Origin: DASXKD01 sp963734725
GTDB taxonomy: Bacteria > Actinomycetota > Actinomycetes > Streptosporangiales > Streptosporangiaceae
Reading direction: 5' to 3'
DNA length: 64,000 nucleotides
NCBI GenBank assembly: GCA_963734725.1
Contig: CAVTIX010000001.1
Coordinates: forward strand, 1 to 64,000
Positions within the stretch are counted from its first letter, which is position 1. Each line of letters begins with the position of its first letter. Positions 25,530 to 33,584 of the stretch are shown here, piece by piece. Made by a program: the position numbers and the translations under genes. The notes beneath the pieces were generated by a model. That model saw only the letters and a list, made by a program, of their open reading frames with translations. It ran no database searches and was not told the origin of the DNA.

Positions 25530-26081
25530 ATGGGCAGCTGGCAGCTCGATCCGTACCACACGCAGGTGGAGTTCTCCGCGCGGCACCTGGGGATGATGAC
25601 GGTGCGCGGTCACTTCGCCGAGGTCGCCACCACCGCTGACATCGACCCGGAGCACCCGCAGAAGTCGTCGGTGGCGGTGACCATCCAGGCACGCAGTGTC
25701 CGCACCAACAACGAGGTGCGGGATAACGACCTGCGCTCGGAACACTTCCTGGACGTGGAGCACTACCCAGTGATCACCTTCACCAGCACCGCAGTGGAGG
25801 CAGCCGGGGAAGACCGGTACACGCTGACCGGCGACCTGACCATCAAGGGCAACACCCGGCCGGTGGCGCTGGAGGTGACCAACTACGGGGAGTTCAACGA
25901 CCCTGGGATGATGGGGCACCGGATCGCCTACGGCGCCCGCACCAAGATCAACCGGCGCGACTTCGGGCTGACCTTCAACGCCGTGCTGGATGGCCGGCTA
26001 GTGGTCAGCGAAGAGATCCACATCACGATCGAGGGGGAGCTCGTCGAGCAGAAGGAAACCGCGGACAGCGCCAGCGACTGA
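25530..26081 (+). CDS. YceI-family lipid-binding protein
   Basis: A 183-residue member of the YceI lipocalin-like family, which binds isoprenoid or fatty molecules in a beta-barrel. It begins with the family signature WQLDPYHTQVEFSARHLGMM, then VRGHFAEV, LRSEHFLDVEHYPVITFTST, LTGDLTIKGNTRPVALEV and GARTKINRRDFGLTFN. No signal peptide is visible, so it is probably cytoplasmic, unlike E. coli YceI. AAAGGATG lies 8-10 bases before the ATG. Confidence 0.93.
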   Translation: MGSWQLDPYHTQVEFSARHLGMMTVRGHFAEVATTADIDPEHPQKSSVAVTIQARSVRTNNEVRDNDLRSEHFLDVEHYPVITFTSTAVEAAGEDRYTLTGDLTIKGNTRPVALEVTNYGEFNDPGMMGHRIAYGARTKINRRDFGLTFNAVLDGRLVVSEEIHITIEGELVEQKETADSASD

Positions 26082-26083
26082 CG

Positions 26084-26102
26084 CCCGGCCAGGCCGGCCG
26101 GG
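26084..26102 (+). terminator. Short hairpin after yceI
   Basis: CCCGGCC and GGCCGGG form a 7-bp stem with a 5-base loop, 3 bases after the yceI stop. No U-tract follows, so termination is only suggested by position. Confidence 0.35.
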
Positions 26103-26244
26103 AGCGGCGGTCAGGCTCACCGGGCGCGGTGGCTGCCGGGGGGGGCCCGGGTGTCCTGCGCTGGCGCCTGGGCCCTCCGTCCAACCGCCTGTGGTGGCGG
26201 CCCGGGTGTGTGAGGGTGTGGCCTTGGGATCACCGGGCGGCTGT

Positions 26245-26640
26245 TTATCCTGCTATGGGTGTTCCTTGAGCCGACATGAGGTGCCATCGGGTGCTTTCAC
26301 GCGTGTAGACATGGGTGTACCGGCTTTTCGCGGTGATTTCGTGGCCCTGATAGCGGATGAGCATCTGGGTCCGCCCGATCACTACGGCGAGCGAGTTACG
26401 GTGCCGCACGGTGCGTTCTCCGGTGTATTGCCTTACGTCCGCGAACTGCAGCTCGCCTGAGCTGATCGCGCCGAGGAGATCTTCCCGGCGGGCGGCCTGG
26501 CCGCTCATGACGTCAACGATCACGAAGTCGTCGGCCAGTATCGTGGCGAGCGTTTGATGATCGGCGGCGAGCAGGGCGCTGAAGAACGATTCCTCGCAGG
26601 CGAGGACCTGGCCGGTGGGGGTGTCTGGGGCAGGGTCCAT
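26245..26640 (-). CDS. SnoaL/DUF4440-like (NTF2-fold) protein
   Basis: A 131-residue cone-shaped NTF2-fold protein. Typical blocks are VLACEESFFSALLAADHQTL, then ATILADDFVIVDVMSGQAAR, and RYTHVYTRESTRWHLMSAQG at the end. Such proteins are ketosteroid isomerase-like enzymes or stress-associated binding proteins; the substrate cannot be inferred. ATG with GGAAGAGA upstream. Codon use is less GC-biased than its neighbours. It stands alone, convergent to yceI. Confidence 0.82.
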   Translation of the reverse strand: MDPAPDTPTGQVLACEESFFSALLAADHQTLATILADDFVIVDVMSGQAARREDLLGAISSGELQFADVRQYTGERTVRHRNSLAVVIGRTQMLIRYQGHEITAKSRYTHVYTRESTRWHLMSAQGTPIAG

Positions 26641-26905
26641 TGGTTGTGTCTCTTCCTGGACGGCAGGCCAGCCGGGGCGCTCCCGGCGAGTTTATGCCGC
26701 CGTCACGAGGGGCGGTGGCGCCTGCTGGCGGGGGGCTGGTGGCGCGGCGGGCGGCGGGCGCCCGGGTGGCGCTGGTGCTGCCGGGCGCCGGTGGTGGTGG
26801 TGGTGGTGGTTGCCGGAGGGCCCGGGGGTGATCGCCGCGGCGTCCCCGGGCCGCTGGGCCCGGCCCGGAGGCAGGCAGTCAGCGGACACGGGGCGCCTGG
26901 CGGTG

Positions 26906-27424
26906 TCAGTAGCCGTGGGCGGCCGGGGCGGCCGGGACCATGCCCGCTGAGGATGTTGCGATCGGGGTCAGGCCGGGGGTGGCCACGAAGAAGTTCTGGA
27001 CGCCCTGGCCGGTCACCTGGCCGGGATGGTCGCTGGTGAAGGTGTACAGCAGGTGCCCGTTGTAGGCGACCTGGCGGCCGTGGGCGTCGTGGACCACGGT
27101 GAGCGTGCCGGGCGCCCCGGCGGCGGTGGGCGCGGCGGAGGTCAGCGGTGGCCACAGCGCGGCCACCCCCCCGGTGACCAGCGACGTCGCCGCGGTGTCG
27201 GGCCGGTAGAAGTACAGCGGCAGGCCGCCGGAGGTGACCAGGATGGTCTCGGTCTTGCCCGCGACGGCCGCGGACGCGGTGCGCACGGTCGCCGCCGTGG
27301 CGCGGTGGCCGGCGGTGGCGCTGCTGGCCGATGGGCCGCCTGCGGCGGCGGCGGCGGTGACGCCGCCGACGGCGGCCACGGCGGCCACGCCGAGGCCGGC
27401 GATGATGAGCTTGGGGTGTCGCAT
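26906..27424 (-). CDS. Secreted protein with COG4315-type lipoprotein repeats
   Basis: A 172-residue exported protein. The N-terminus MRHPKLIIAGLGVAAVAAVG is a signal peptide or anchor ending in an Ala-rich stretch; no clear lipobox Cys is present. Two copies of the secreted-repeat motif follow: LVTSGGLPLYFYRPDTAATS and VAYNGHLLYTFTSDHPGQVT, each with the Gly-x-x-Leu-Tyr-x-Phe pattern of COG4315 (PF03640). The function of that family is unknown. AAGGAA precedes the ATG at 27424. Confidence 0.85.
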   Translation of the reverse strand: MRHPKLIIAGLGVAAVAAVGGVTAAAAAGGPSASSATAGHRATAATVRTASAAVAGKTETILVTSGGLPLYFYRPDTAATSLVTGGVAALWPPLTSAAPTAAGAPGTLTVVHDAHGRQVAYNGHLLYTFTSDHPGQVTGQGVQNFFVATPGLTPIATSSAGMVPAAPAAHGY

Positions 27425-27472
27425 GGTTCGTTCCTTGTCAGGCTGGACGGGCAGCGGTAGTTCCGCTCTCAA

Positions 27473-27486
27473 CTACCTACGGGTAG
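27473..27486. promoter_or_regulatory. Inverted repeat in the divergent blaI region
   Basis: CTACC-TACG-GGTAG lies 48 bases before the secreted-protein start and about 180 before the BlaI-like gene. BlaI/MecI regulators bind TAC-rich dyads, so it is a candidate site for the adjacent repressor. Confidence 0.4.
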
Positions 27487-27662
27487 AAAGCTTTGCAGGT
27501 TCAACAGCGCCGGGCCGGCCGGGTGCGACATGCGTCACACTGCCTGAGCCAGGCCTGGACCGCCGCGCTCACCCACCGCCGCCTCACCAGCAACCGGTGG
27601 GAAATCCGTGAGATCGGCAGCGGGATGAACCGGTCTTCTCCGGTTTCCGCGCGGAAGATAGA

Positions 27663-28037
27663 GTGACGCCTGTGAACAGGCTGGGTGAGCTTGAGCGTGC
27701 CATCATGGACGTGCTCTGGGACAGCACGGAGCCGCTGACCGTCCGCCAGGTTGGCCTGCGCCTGACCAACCGTGACCTGGCGCACACGACGGTGATGACG
27801 GTTCTTGACCGGCTGGCGAAGAAGGGCTTTGCCCGCCGCCAGCGCGACGGCCGGGCCTGGCGCTACCAGGCGGCGGCGAACAGGGAGGCCTACGTCACCG
27901 AGCTTATGCTGCACGCCCTGGACCAGACCGGCGACAGGTCTGCCGCGCTCGCGAGCTTCGCCCGCCGGGTTTCCGATTCGGAAGCGGAAGTGCTGCGCCG
28001 GGCGCTGGAATCCATTGGAGAGCTCCCCCGGGGCTGA
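27663..28037 (+). CDS. BlaI/MecI-family transcriptional repressor
   Basis: A 124-residue winged-helix repressor. It contains LGELERAIMDVLWDSTEPLT, the recognition-helix region LTNRDLAHTTVMTVLDRLAK and the wing KGFARRQRDGRAWRYQ. In the family it is inactivated by proteolysis triggered by a membrane M56 sensor, and such a gene follows 6 bases later. No beta-lactamase is adjacent, so the regulated genes are unknown. The GTG at 27663 is used; a second GTG at 27672 is possible. Confidence 0.93.
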   Translation: MTPVNRLGELERAIMDVLWDSTEPLTVRQVGLRLTNRDLAHTTVMTVLDRLAKKGFARRQRDGRAWRYQAAANREAYVTELMLHALDQTGDRSAALASFARRVSDSEAEVLRRALESIGELPRG

Positions 28038-28043
28038 CCGCGC

Positions 28044-28985
28044 GTGTATCCCCTCGTTCTTGTTCTCGCCGCCGTCGCCGGGGGCACGGTCCTAGGCGCG
28101 GCCGCGCTGGCGTCCGCGCGCTGGCCGTACCGCTCGCCCGGCGCGGCCATCCTGCTGTGGCAGGCACTCGGCCTGAGCTGGGGCCTGGCCGCGGTCGGGG
28201 CGCTCGCCGCGCTCGGCGCGGTCCCCGGGGAGCACGGGGTGGCCGGTGGGGCGTTGTCCGGGGGGGTCAGGGCGATCCGCTCCGCCGCGCTCGGGTTCGG
28301 CCAGCCGGCGCTGATCGCCGCGGCCCGGCTCGCCGTCCTCGCCGCCAGCGCCGCCCTGTTCGCGCTGCTGGTCTGGGTGCTGGTCGCGGCGTCCGCCGCG
28401 GTGCTCGTGGCCCGGCGCCGGCACCGGATCCTGCTCAGCCTGCTCGCCCACGGCGACCCCAAGGTCCCCGGCGCCCTGGTGGTGGACCACCCGGCGGCGG
28501 CCGCCTACTGCGTCCCGGGGCTGCGGTCCAGGATCGTGATCAGCGCGGGAACCCTGGACTTGCTGGACTCCGCCGAGCTCGCCGCGGTGCTCGCGCACGA
28601 ACGGGCTCACCTGCGGGCGCGGCACGACCTGGTGCTGCTGCCGTTCAGCGCGCTGGGCCGCGCCTTCCCCCGGGCGCGGCTGGCGTGCCAGGCACACGCT
28701 ACCGTCGCGCTGCTGGTCGAGATGCTCGCCGATGACCGGGCGCTGCGGCACCGCCCGGCCCGGGAGCTCGCCACCGCGCTGCTGCGGGTCGGGACGTCGG
28801 GGGCCGCCCTAGCACCCTCGGGCGCGCTCGCCGCCACGGGCGCCGCCGACGCCGAGGTAGCCGCCAGGGTGGCCCGGCTGCTTGCCCCGCAGGCGCGGCT
28901 GCCGCTGCACGTCCAGGCGCTGGTCTGCGGCGCCGCGGCGCTGCTGGTCGCCATCCCCGTGACGCTGCTGCTTTTCTCGTTCTAA
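28044..28985 (+). CDS. M56-family membrane metallopeptidase (BlaR1/MecR1-like, no sensor domain)
   Basis: A 313-residue membrane protease with about four helices. The zinc site HERAH lies in AVLAHERAHLRARHDLVLLP near residue 190, and YCVPGLRSRIVISAGTLDLL precedes it as in M56 enzymes. It lacks the large penicillin-binding sensor domain of BlaR1, like other short actinobacterial M56 proteins. It follows the BlaI-like gene by 6 bases and probably cleaves or controls it. The signal sensed is unknown. GTG start. Confidence 0.92.
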   Translation: MYPLVLVLAAVAGGTVLGAAALASARWPYRSPGAAILLWQALGLSWGLAAVGALAALGAVPGEHGVAGGALSGGVRAIRSAALGFGQPALIAAARLAVLAASAALFALLVWVLVAASAAVLVARRRHRILLSLLAHGDPKVPGALVVDHPAAAAYCVPGLRSRIVISAGTLDLLDSAELAAVLAHERAHLRARHDLVLLPFSALGRAFPRARLACQAHATVALLVEMLADDRALRHRPARELATALLRVGTSGAALAPSGALAATGAADAEVAARVARLLAPQARLPLHVQALVCGAAALLVAIPVTLLLFSF

Positions 28986-29065
28986 ACGACACCCGTGGTA
29001 CCCGCCGCCCCAGCCCCCCGGTCGGGACGTAAAGCGCAGGCGCCAGCCCGCCGCTGGCCCGGAGA

Positions 29066-29797
29066 TCAGTCGGAGACGCGGATGCGCAGGCGGCGGAAGC
29101 CCTTGCCCTTGTTCTCGATCTTCACGACCTCGATCCGGCCGATCTGGGTGGTCGCGGCGACGTGCGTGCCACCGTCGGCCTGTTGGTCCAGGCCCACGAT
29201 GTCGATGATCCGGACCTCCTTCACCTCGGGCGGCACGAGGTTGGTGGCGGTGCGGATGATGTCGGGGATGGCGAACGCCTCGTCCCTGGGCAGGACCCGC
29301 ACGTCGATGCGCCGCCCGGCCGCTACCTCGGTGTTACAGGCTGACTCGACGGTCTCGCGGAAGCCGGGCGGCACCTCCGGCAGGTTGAAGTCCATCCGCG
29401 CCACCAGCGGTTCCATGTTCCCGCCGGTGACCAGCGCGCCGAAGTCGCGGAACACCACGCCGCAGAGCACGTGCAGGCCGGAGTGTGTGCGCATCAGGGC
29501 GCTCCGCCTGGCATCGTCCAGCGCGCCGCGCACCGGGGTGCCCGGTGGCGGCAGCGGGTCGGCCTCGGCCGGGATCAGGTAGAGGTCATCGCCCTTGCGG
29601 GCGCCGACGATGCGGGTTTGCACCCCGCCCCACAACAGGACCCCGTGGTCAGGGGGCTGGCCCCCGCCGCCCGGGTAGTACGCCGACCTGTCGAGGACGA
29701 TTCCCTCGGGGTCGCTGGCCAGTACCACCGCGTCCCATTCGCGCAGGGTCTGGTCGTCCAGTTCCAGGCGGTGCGTGCGCCACTGCGTCTCACTCAC
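29066..29797 (-). CDS. AlaX-type alanyl-tRNA editing hydrolase
   Basis: Free-standing trans-editing domain that hydrolyses mischarged Ser- or Gly-tRNA(Ala). The 243 residues show AYYPGGGGQPPDHG, the first metal motif RTHSGLHVL (HxxxH), and the second half with DQQADGGTHVAATTQIGRI. It is a medium-length AlaX with an N-terminal beta domain. GTG start. Gene neighbours do not suggest a special role. Confidence 0.92.
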   Translation of the reverse strand: MSETQWRTHRLELDDQTLREWDAVVLASDPEGIVLDRSAYYPGGGGQPPDHGVLLWGGVQTRIVGARKGDDLYLIPAEADPLPPPGTPVRGALDDARRSALMRTHSGLHVLCGVVFRDFGALVTGGNMEPLVARMDFNLPEVPPGFRETVESACNTEVAAGRRIDVRVLPRDEAFAIPDIIRTATNLVPPEVKEVRIIDIVGLDQQADGGTHVAATTQIGRIEVVKIENKGKGFRRLRIRVSD

Positions 29798-29876
29798 CCA
29801 GGAAGCCTACTGCTGGAGGGCGGGCGGGCGCGCTCATGCCCAGGCGGGCACCGAGCATGCCCTCACGCGGCAGCGG

Positions 29877-30218
29877 TCACCAGGGGCCGTACGGGCCGGA
29901 AGAACTGCTCCCGCCCTTGAACTCCCTGACCTTCGGCCGGACGTCGGTGAGGTAGATCGCCGCGGCGACGAAAGCGACGATCGGAAAGAGGCTGACCAGG
30001 TTAGGCCCGCCCAGCGTGCTGGACCACAAGCCGATCACAGCGGCCACGCCGAGGATCACCAGCCAGAGCGGCTTGGTCTGCTTGCCCGCGGCGGGGAACG
30101 CTTGGCCGGGACGGCGCACGGCGTCCACGAAGGCCCACACCTCGACGCACAGCGCCGCGATGGCAAGCACCTCGAAAAACCAGTAGAGCGGGGTGAGCGC
30201 TCCCGAAGTGACGAACAC
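29877..30218 (-). CDS. DUF2516 membrane protein
   Basis: A 113-residue protein with three predicted membrane segments (PLYWFFEVLAIAALCVEVWA, then LWLVILGVAAVIGLW and LVSLFPIVAFVAAAIYLT). It matches DUF2516, an actinobacterial family. In M. tuberculosis the same order XRE regulator, HbhA, DUF2516 is Rv0474-Rv0475-Rv0476, and here all three are on the minus strand in that order. Function unknown. GTG start. Confidence 0.88.
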   Translation of the reverse strand: MFVTSGALTPLYWFFEVLAIAALCVEVWAFVDAVRRPGQAFPAAGKQTKPLWLVILGVAAVIGLWSSTLGGPNLVSLFPIVAFVAAAIYLTDVRPKVREFKGGSSSSGPYGPW

Positions 30219-30242
30219 GGTTCCAGGTTATCCGGTCCGGGC

Positions 30243-30293
30243 GGGGGCCGGGCACGAGCGGGACATTCCTTTAGCAGGCATGCCCCGGCCCCC
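30243..30293. repeat. Inverted repeat between hbhA-like and DUF2516 genes
   Basis: GGGGGCCGGG and CCCGGCCCCC pair perfectly across a 31-base loop. It lies after the hbhA-like stop and before the DUF2516 start, where it could attenuate transcription. No U-tract is visible. Confidence 0.4.
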
Positions 30294-30311
30294 GGCGCCG
30301 GAGCGGCATGC

Positions 30312-30812
30312 TTAGCTGCTGGTCCCGGTGCGGGACGACGGCGCCTTGCCCTTGGGCTTGCCGTTGAGCTCGCGGTTGCTCTGCGCAGTAGTGCTCCGGC
30401 TCTGCGTGGTGCTCCGGCCCTGCGTGGTGCTCCGGCTCTGCGCGCTGCCCGGCCCCCCGTTCAGGGCCTTCTTGCCGTGCTCGGCCAGCTTGTCGTAGCC
30501 GTCAGCGGCCTTCGTGCGTGCCGTCTGCACGTACCCGTTCGCCCGGGACTGCGCCGTCTGCACGTACCCGTTCGCGTTGTTCCGCGCCGTCTGCACGTAA
30601 CCGTTCGCCCGGGACTGCGCCGTCTGCGCGTACCCGTTCGCGCGGCCCGGCAGCGACTCCGGCGGGTTCTCCCTCGTCCACTGGACCAGCCGCCAAGGCA
30701 GTTCCTTGAGCGTCTGCGACGCGAGCACACCGGCGCCAGCCACCGCGTGCACGGGTTTGCTGCTGCTGAGCTTGCGCAGCTCGGCCTTCACATCGTCGAT
30801 GTTGCGAACCAT
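30312..30812 (-). CDS. HbhA-like heparin-binding hemagglutinin homologue with 11-residue repeats
   Basis: A 166-residue protein placed exactly where hbhA lies in mycobacteria (between a XRE regulator and a DUF2516 gene). It begins MVRNIDDVKAELRKLSSSKP; a mostly helical part follows, with four 11-residue repeats of the type RANGYVQTARN at residues 57-100, then a helix KAADGYDKLAEHGKKAL and a basic Ser/Thr/Arg tail. The amphipathic 11-mer pattern suggests surface or lipid binding, as in apolipoprotein-like proteins. Sequence similarity to HbhA is weak; the assignment rests on context. AGGAGAGG precedes ATG 30812. Confidence 0.7.
   Translation of the reverse strand: MVRNIDDVKAELRKLSSSKPVHAVAGAGVLASQTLKELPWRLVQWTRENPPESLPGRANGYAQTAQSRANGYVQTARNNANGYVQTAQSRANGYVQTARTKAADGYDKLAEHGKKALNGGPGSAQSRSTTQGRSTTQSRSTTAQSNRELNGKPKGKAPSSRTGTSS
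30513..30644 (-). repeat. 33-bp in-frame repeats in the hbhA-like gene
   Basis: Four consecutive 33-bp units encode RANGYAQTAQS, RANGYVQTARN, NANGYVQTAQS and RANGYVQTART. The alternation (QS, RN, QS, RT) suggests duplication of a 66-bp pair. Confidence 0.92.
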
Positions 30813-30957
30813 CGGTTTCCACCTCTCCTGGCCGCCGTTCGGGCGGCTTTTTCTATGCCGGCGACAAGCACCGGACGTCATCTGTCGTGATCCCGTCGTA
30901 GGCCCGGCTCAGCGCCGGACCCCCGGTCTGCCGGGTACCAGGCCGACCCGATCCCGG

Positions 30958-31485
30958 TTACTCCGGTACGGCCTTAGCGCCGCGGCGCAGGCTCGCCACG
31001 TCCGGGGCCATGCCGTCCTCCTGGCTGGCCTCGCCGTTCGGGCCAGGCTCGCCAGGCAGCATCCCGCTGGCCTCGATGCCAGCGGGTGCCGCGTCGGCGG
31101 CGGGCGCCGCGTCTTCGGCGGGCGCCGCGTCTTCGGCGGCGCGGGCCGCCAGTTCCCTGCGGAACGACTCGTAGATCTCCAGCAGCACCTGCTTCTGGCG
31201 CTCGGTGAGTTCCGGGTCGGCTAGCACCGCTGCCCGCACACCCGAGTCCGGTCGCCGGTCTTCCAGGATCCCCGCCTGCACGTAGAGCGCTTCAGCGGAG
31301 ATCCGCAGGCCCTTGGCTATCTGCTGCAAGATCTCGGCGCTGGGCCTGCGCAGCCCGCGCTCGATCTGGCTGAGATACGGGTTGGACACCCCAGTCGCCG
31401 AGGCAAGCTGCCGCAGCGAGATCTTGGCCTGCTCTCGCTGCTGGCGGATGTACTCGCCGATGGTGCCTACGCTTACGGGACTCAC
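30958..31485 (-). CDS. XRE-family transcriptional regulator (Rv0474-like)
   Basis: A 175-residue regulator. The helix-turn-helix spans residues 8-65: IGEYIRQQREQAKISLRQLA, then SATGVSNPYLSQIERGLRRP and SAEILQQIAKGL. A helical segment follows (LTERQKQVLLEIYESFRREL) and the C-terminal 50 residues are Ala/Glu/Pro-rich. It corresponds in position to Rv0474 upstream of hbhA in M. tuberculosis. GTG start. The 15-bp inverted repeat 100 bases upstream may belong to its promoter. Confidence 0.9.
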   Translation of the reverse strand: MSPVSVGTIGEYIRQQREQAKISLRQLASATGVSNPYLSQIERGLRRPSAEILQQIAKGLRISAEALYVQAGILEDRRPDSGVRAAVLADPELTERQKQVLLEIYESFRRELAARAAEDAAPAEDAAPAADAAPAGIEASGMLPGEPGPNGEASQEDGMAPDVASLRRGAKAVPE

Positions 31486-31585
31486 ACCCCCAGTGAATCA
31501 AACACTGCTTGCTATTGCAAACGCCCAGCAAGCACGCAGACGGCGGTAAGCCTTCGCCGTCACCCGGCCCCCCGCCCAGATCAGT

Positions 31586-31654
31586 CTTATCACGCGAAAC
31601 GGCCGGTTCGCCGTCCGGTTTGTCATGGTTTGTGGAGCTGTTTCGCGTGATAAG
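31586..31654. repeat. 15-bp inverted repeat with TTTCGCGTGATA half-sites
   Basis: CTTATCACGCGAAAC (31586-31600) and its exact complement GTTTCGCGTGATAAG (31640-31654) are 39 bases apart, between the asparaginase stop and the XRE start. The half-site is the same as in the palindrome at 13772-13791. Either a hairpin or two protein-binding sites. Confidence 0.8.
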
Positions 31655-31687
31655 GCGGGAAGTGGGGACCAGGGTTGGCCTTGGCGC

Positions 31688-32629
31688 TCAGGGCAAGCGG
31701 GGAACCACCTCACCGACGACTTCGCCGCCGCCGAGCACGGGGATGTTGGCGATGCGGTCCAGGGCGTCGCGGTCCACGCCTTCGGCCTGGTCTGCGCCGA
31801 TGGCGTGCAGGAGCGCGACGGTGATCGCCGGAATGGCCCTGGGCGACCCGTCTTCCATCTTCACCGCCCCGGCCCGGCCATCGGCCAGGGCGAACGCCTG
31901 CACACCCTCCGCCCCGGACTTGACCAGCAGCCCGGGCACCGCCTCGTGGAGCTCACGTTCTGAGCGCCGTGTCCCCGACGTCCATGCCGGGTGGGCACGC
32001 ACGGCATCGGCGACGCTGCGTTCTGCTGAATCGGGGTCGGCAAGCACCAGCGCGCGGAAAGCCCGCGCCAGACCGGTCAGGGAGATGGCGAATAGTGGGG
32101 CGCCGCAACCGTCGACCCCGGTCCCGGCGACGTCCTCGCCGGCCAGGCGCCCCAGGGCCGCCTTGATCTCGCGCTGCAGCGGATGATCCGGGTCACGGTA
32201 GGTTTCCGCCGGCCAGCCTGCCGCGACGCAGGTGGCGAGCATGGCCGCGTGCTTGCCCGAGCAGTTCATGTGGACCCGGTCCGGCCTGCCCCCCTCGCCG
32301 AGGAACCGCCACAGGGCGGGCTCGTCCATCGGCAGCGCAGGCGGGCACTGCAGCGCGTCCTCGGTCAGCCCGGCGCCCGCCAGGATCTTCCTGACCCCGG
32401 TGACGTGGAAGTCCTCGCCAGAGTGGCTCGCGCTTGCCAGGGCCAGCAACTCGCCCTCCACGGCCAGCCCGCAGGAGCGCATGGCGGCGGCCTGCATCGG
32501 CTTGTTGGAGGACCGGGGGAACATGGGAGCGGTGACCTCTCCCGCGCTGAAAAAAACCTCGTGCCCGTCAGCGCCGAGCACCACCGCCGAGCCACGGTGC
32601 CGGGACTCTTCGAACCCCGACCGGATCAC
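31688..32629 (-). CDS. Asparaginase (L-asparaginase II / AnsA-like, PF06089)
   Basis: Predicted hydrolysis of asparagine to aspartate and ammonia. The 313 residues carry the family blocks GFEESRHRGSAVVLGADG, FPRSSNKPMQAAAM, ALASASHSGEDFH, RVHMNCSGKHAAMLATC and GVDGCGAPLFAISL. This is the Rhizobium etli-type asparaginase family, unrelated to E. coli AnsB. The GTG at 32629 is the only usable start: an in-frame TGA lies just upstream. It follows the DUF849 gene by 19 bases. Confidence 0.92.
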   Translation of the reverse strand: MIRSGFEESRHRGSAVVLGADGHEVFFSAGEVTAPMFPRSSNKPMQAAAMRSCGLAVEGELLALASASHSGEDFHVTGVRKILAGAGLTEDALQCPPALPMDEPALWRFLGEGGRPDRVHMNCSGKHAAMLATCVAAGWPAETYRDPDHPLQREIKAALGRLAGEDVAGTGVDGCGAPLFAISLTGLARAFRALVLADPDSAERSVADAVRAHPAWTSGTRRSERELHEAVPGLLVKSGAEGVQAFALADGRAGAVKMEDGSPRAIPAITVALLHAIGADQAEGVDRDALDRIANIPVLGGGEVVGEVVPRLP

Positions 32630-32648
32630 CTCGGCGATGACCGGGATG

Positions 32649-33494
32649 TCAGCTACGGCCGCTCACCCCAAGCATGGCGCGCGCGTCGCCGGGCGACATG
32701 GGCGGCCGCTGGGCGAGGCCAGCTAGCGTGGCCGCGCGCTCCACCAGTTCCAGGTTGCCGGTCACCGGGCGGCCCCGGGCGAACGACACCGTGTCCTCCA
32801 TGCCGACCCGCAGGTGGCCGCCCGCGGCGAGCGCGGCGAACATCACCGGCAACGCGGTCCGGCCGATACCCGTCGCCGACCAGGTCGCCCCTTCGGGCAG
32901 CGCGGAGACCGCCTGGGTCAGCGTGGCCGCGTCTCCCGGCATCCCCCCGGGCACGCCCATGACCAGGTCGCAGTGGACGTGGCCGCCGTGCGGGGCGCCG
33001 TGGCTGCCCAGCAGCCGGTGCAGCGTGGCGATGTGGCCGAAGTCGAACAGCTCGAACTCCGGTACCACGCCAAGCTCCTGCGTCCTTGCGTACAGGTCGC
33101 GGATGAAGGGGTAGGGGTTGTGGAACACGTCCTCGCCGAAGTTGACCGTGCCGCAGGTGAGCGAGCACGCGTCCGGGCCGGCGTCCAGGACCGCTAGCCG
33201 GTCGCCGAAGCTGTCGGTGACCGCGCCGCCGGTGGAAAGCTGGACGATGAGGTCGGTGCCTTCGCGCAGCGCCGCCACCGTGTCCCTGAGCCGGGAGGGG
33301 TCCAGGGTGGGTCGGGCCCCGGCGTCCCTGATATGCACGTGGACCACGGCCGCCCCGGCGGCCTGGCACTCCTTCGCGGTGGTCACCAGTTCGTCCAGGG
33401 TGACCGGGAGCGCGGGGACGATCGATTTCTCTGACTCGGCGCCGGTGGGCGCGACCGTGATCAGGGTGGCTGCGGCGGACGGGTTGCTACTCAT
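32649..33494 (-). CDS. Beta-keto acid cleavage enzyme (BKACE, DUF849)
   Basis: Zn-dependent TIM barrel of 281 residues. In the family such enzymes condense a beta-keto acid with acetyl-CoA to give acetoacetate and a CoA ester; the founding member is 3-keto-5-aminohexanoate cleavage enzyme. Visible motifs: ITVAPTGAESEKS, the metal pair in AAVVHVHIRDAGARP, LIVQLSTGGAVTDS, CGTVNFGEDVFHN and PEFELFDFGHI. The exact substrate is not readable. Its position between asparaginase and a sugar isomerase-like gene suggests a small catabolic operon. Confidence 0.9.
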   Translation of the reverse strand: MSSNPSAAATLITVAPTGAESEKSIVPALPVTLDELVTTAKECQAAGAAVVHVHIRDAGARPTLDPSRLRDTVAALREGTDLIVQLSTGGAVTDSFGDRLAVLDAGPDACSLTCGTVNFGEDVFHNPYPFIRDLYARTQELGVVPEFELFDFGHIATLHRLLGSHGAPHGGHVHCDLVMGVPGGMPGDAATLTQAVSALPEGATWSATGIGRTALPVMFAALAAGGHLRVGMEDTVSFARGRPVTGNLELVERAATLAGLAQRPPMSPGDARAMLGVSGRS

Positions 33495-33584
33495 GATCAG
33501 AGCATGCCTACTTTCGCTCGCTCGCGTCCATTCTGAGGCGAATGCCCATTCGGTTTCCGGCGTGTGCCACGCCTGGCGGCGGCG

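Noticed and set aside
26641..26905. Possible gene in the GGT-rich stretch between the SnoaL-like and secreted-protein genes
   Set aside because: Low-complexity sequence (GGT run near 26795) with only Arg/Gly/Pro-rich frames on both strands and no ribosome-binding site; read as non-coding.
30513..30644. CRISPR-like direct repeats
   Set aside because: The 33-bp units are contiguous and in frame inside a gene, without spacers; no cas genes in the window.
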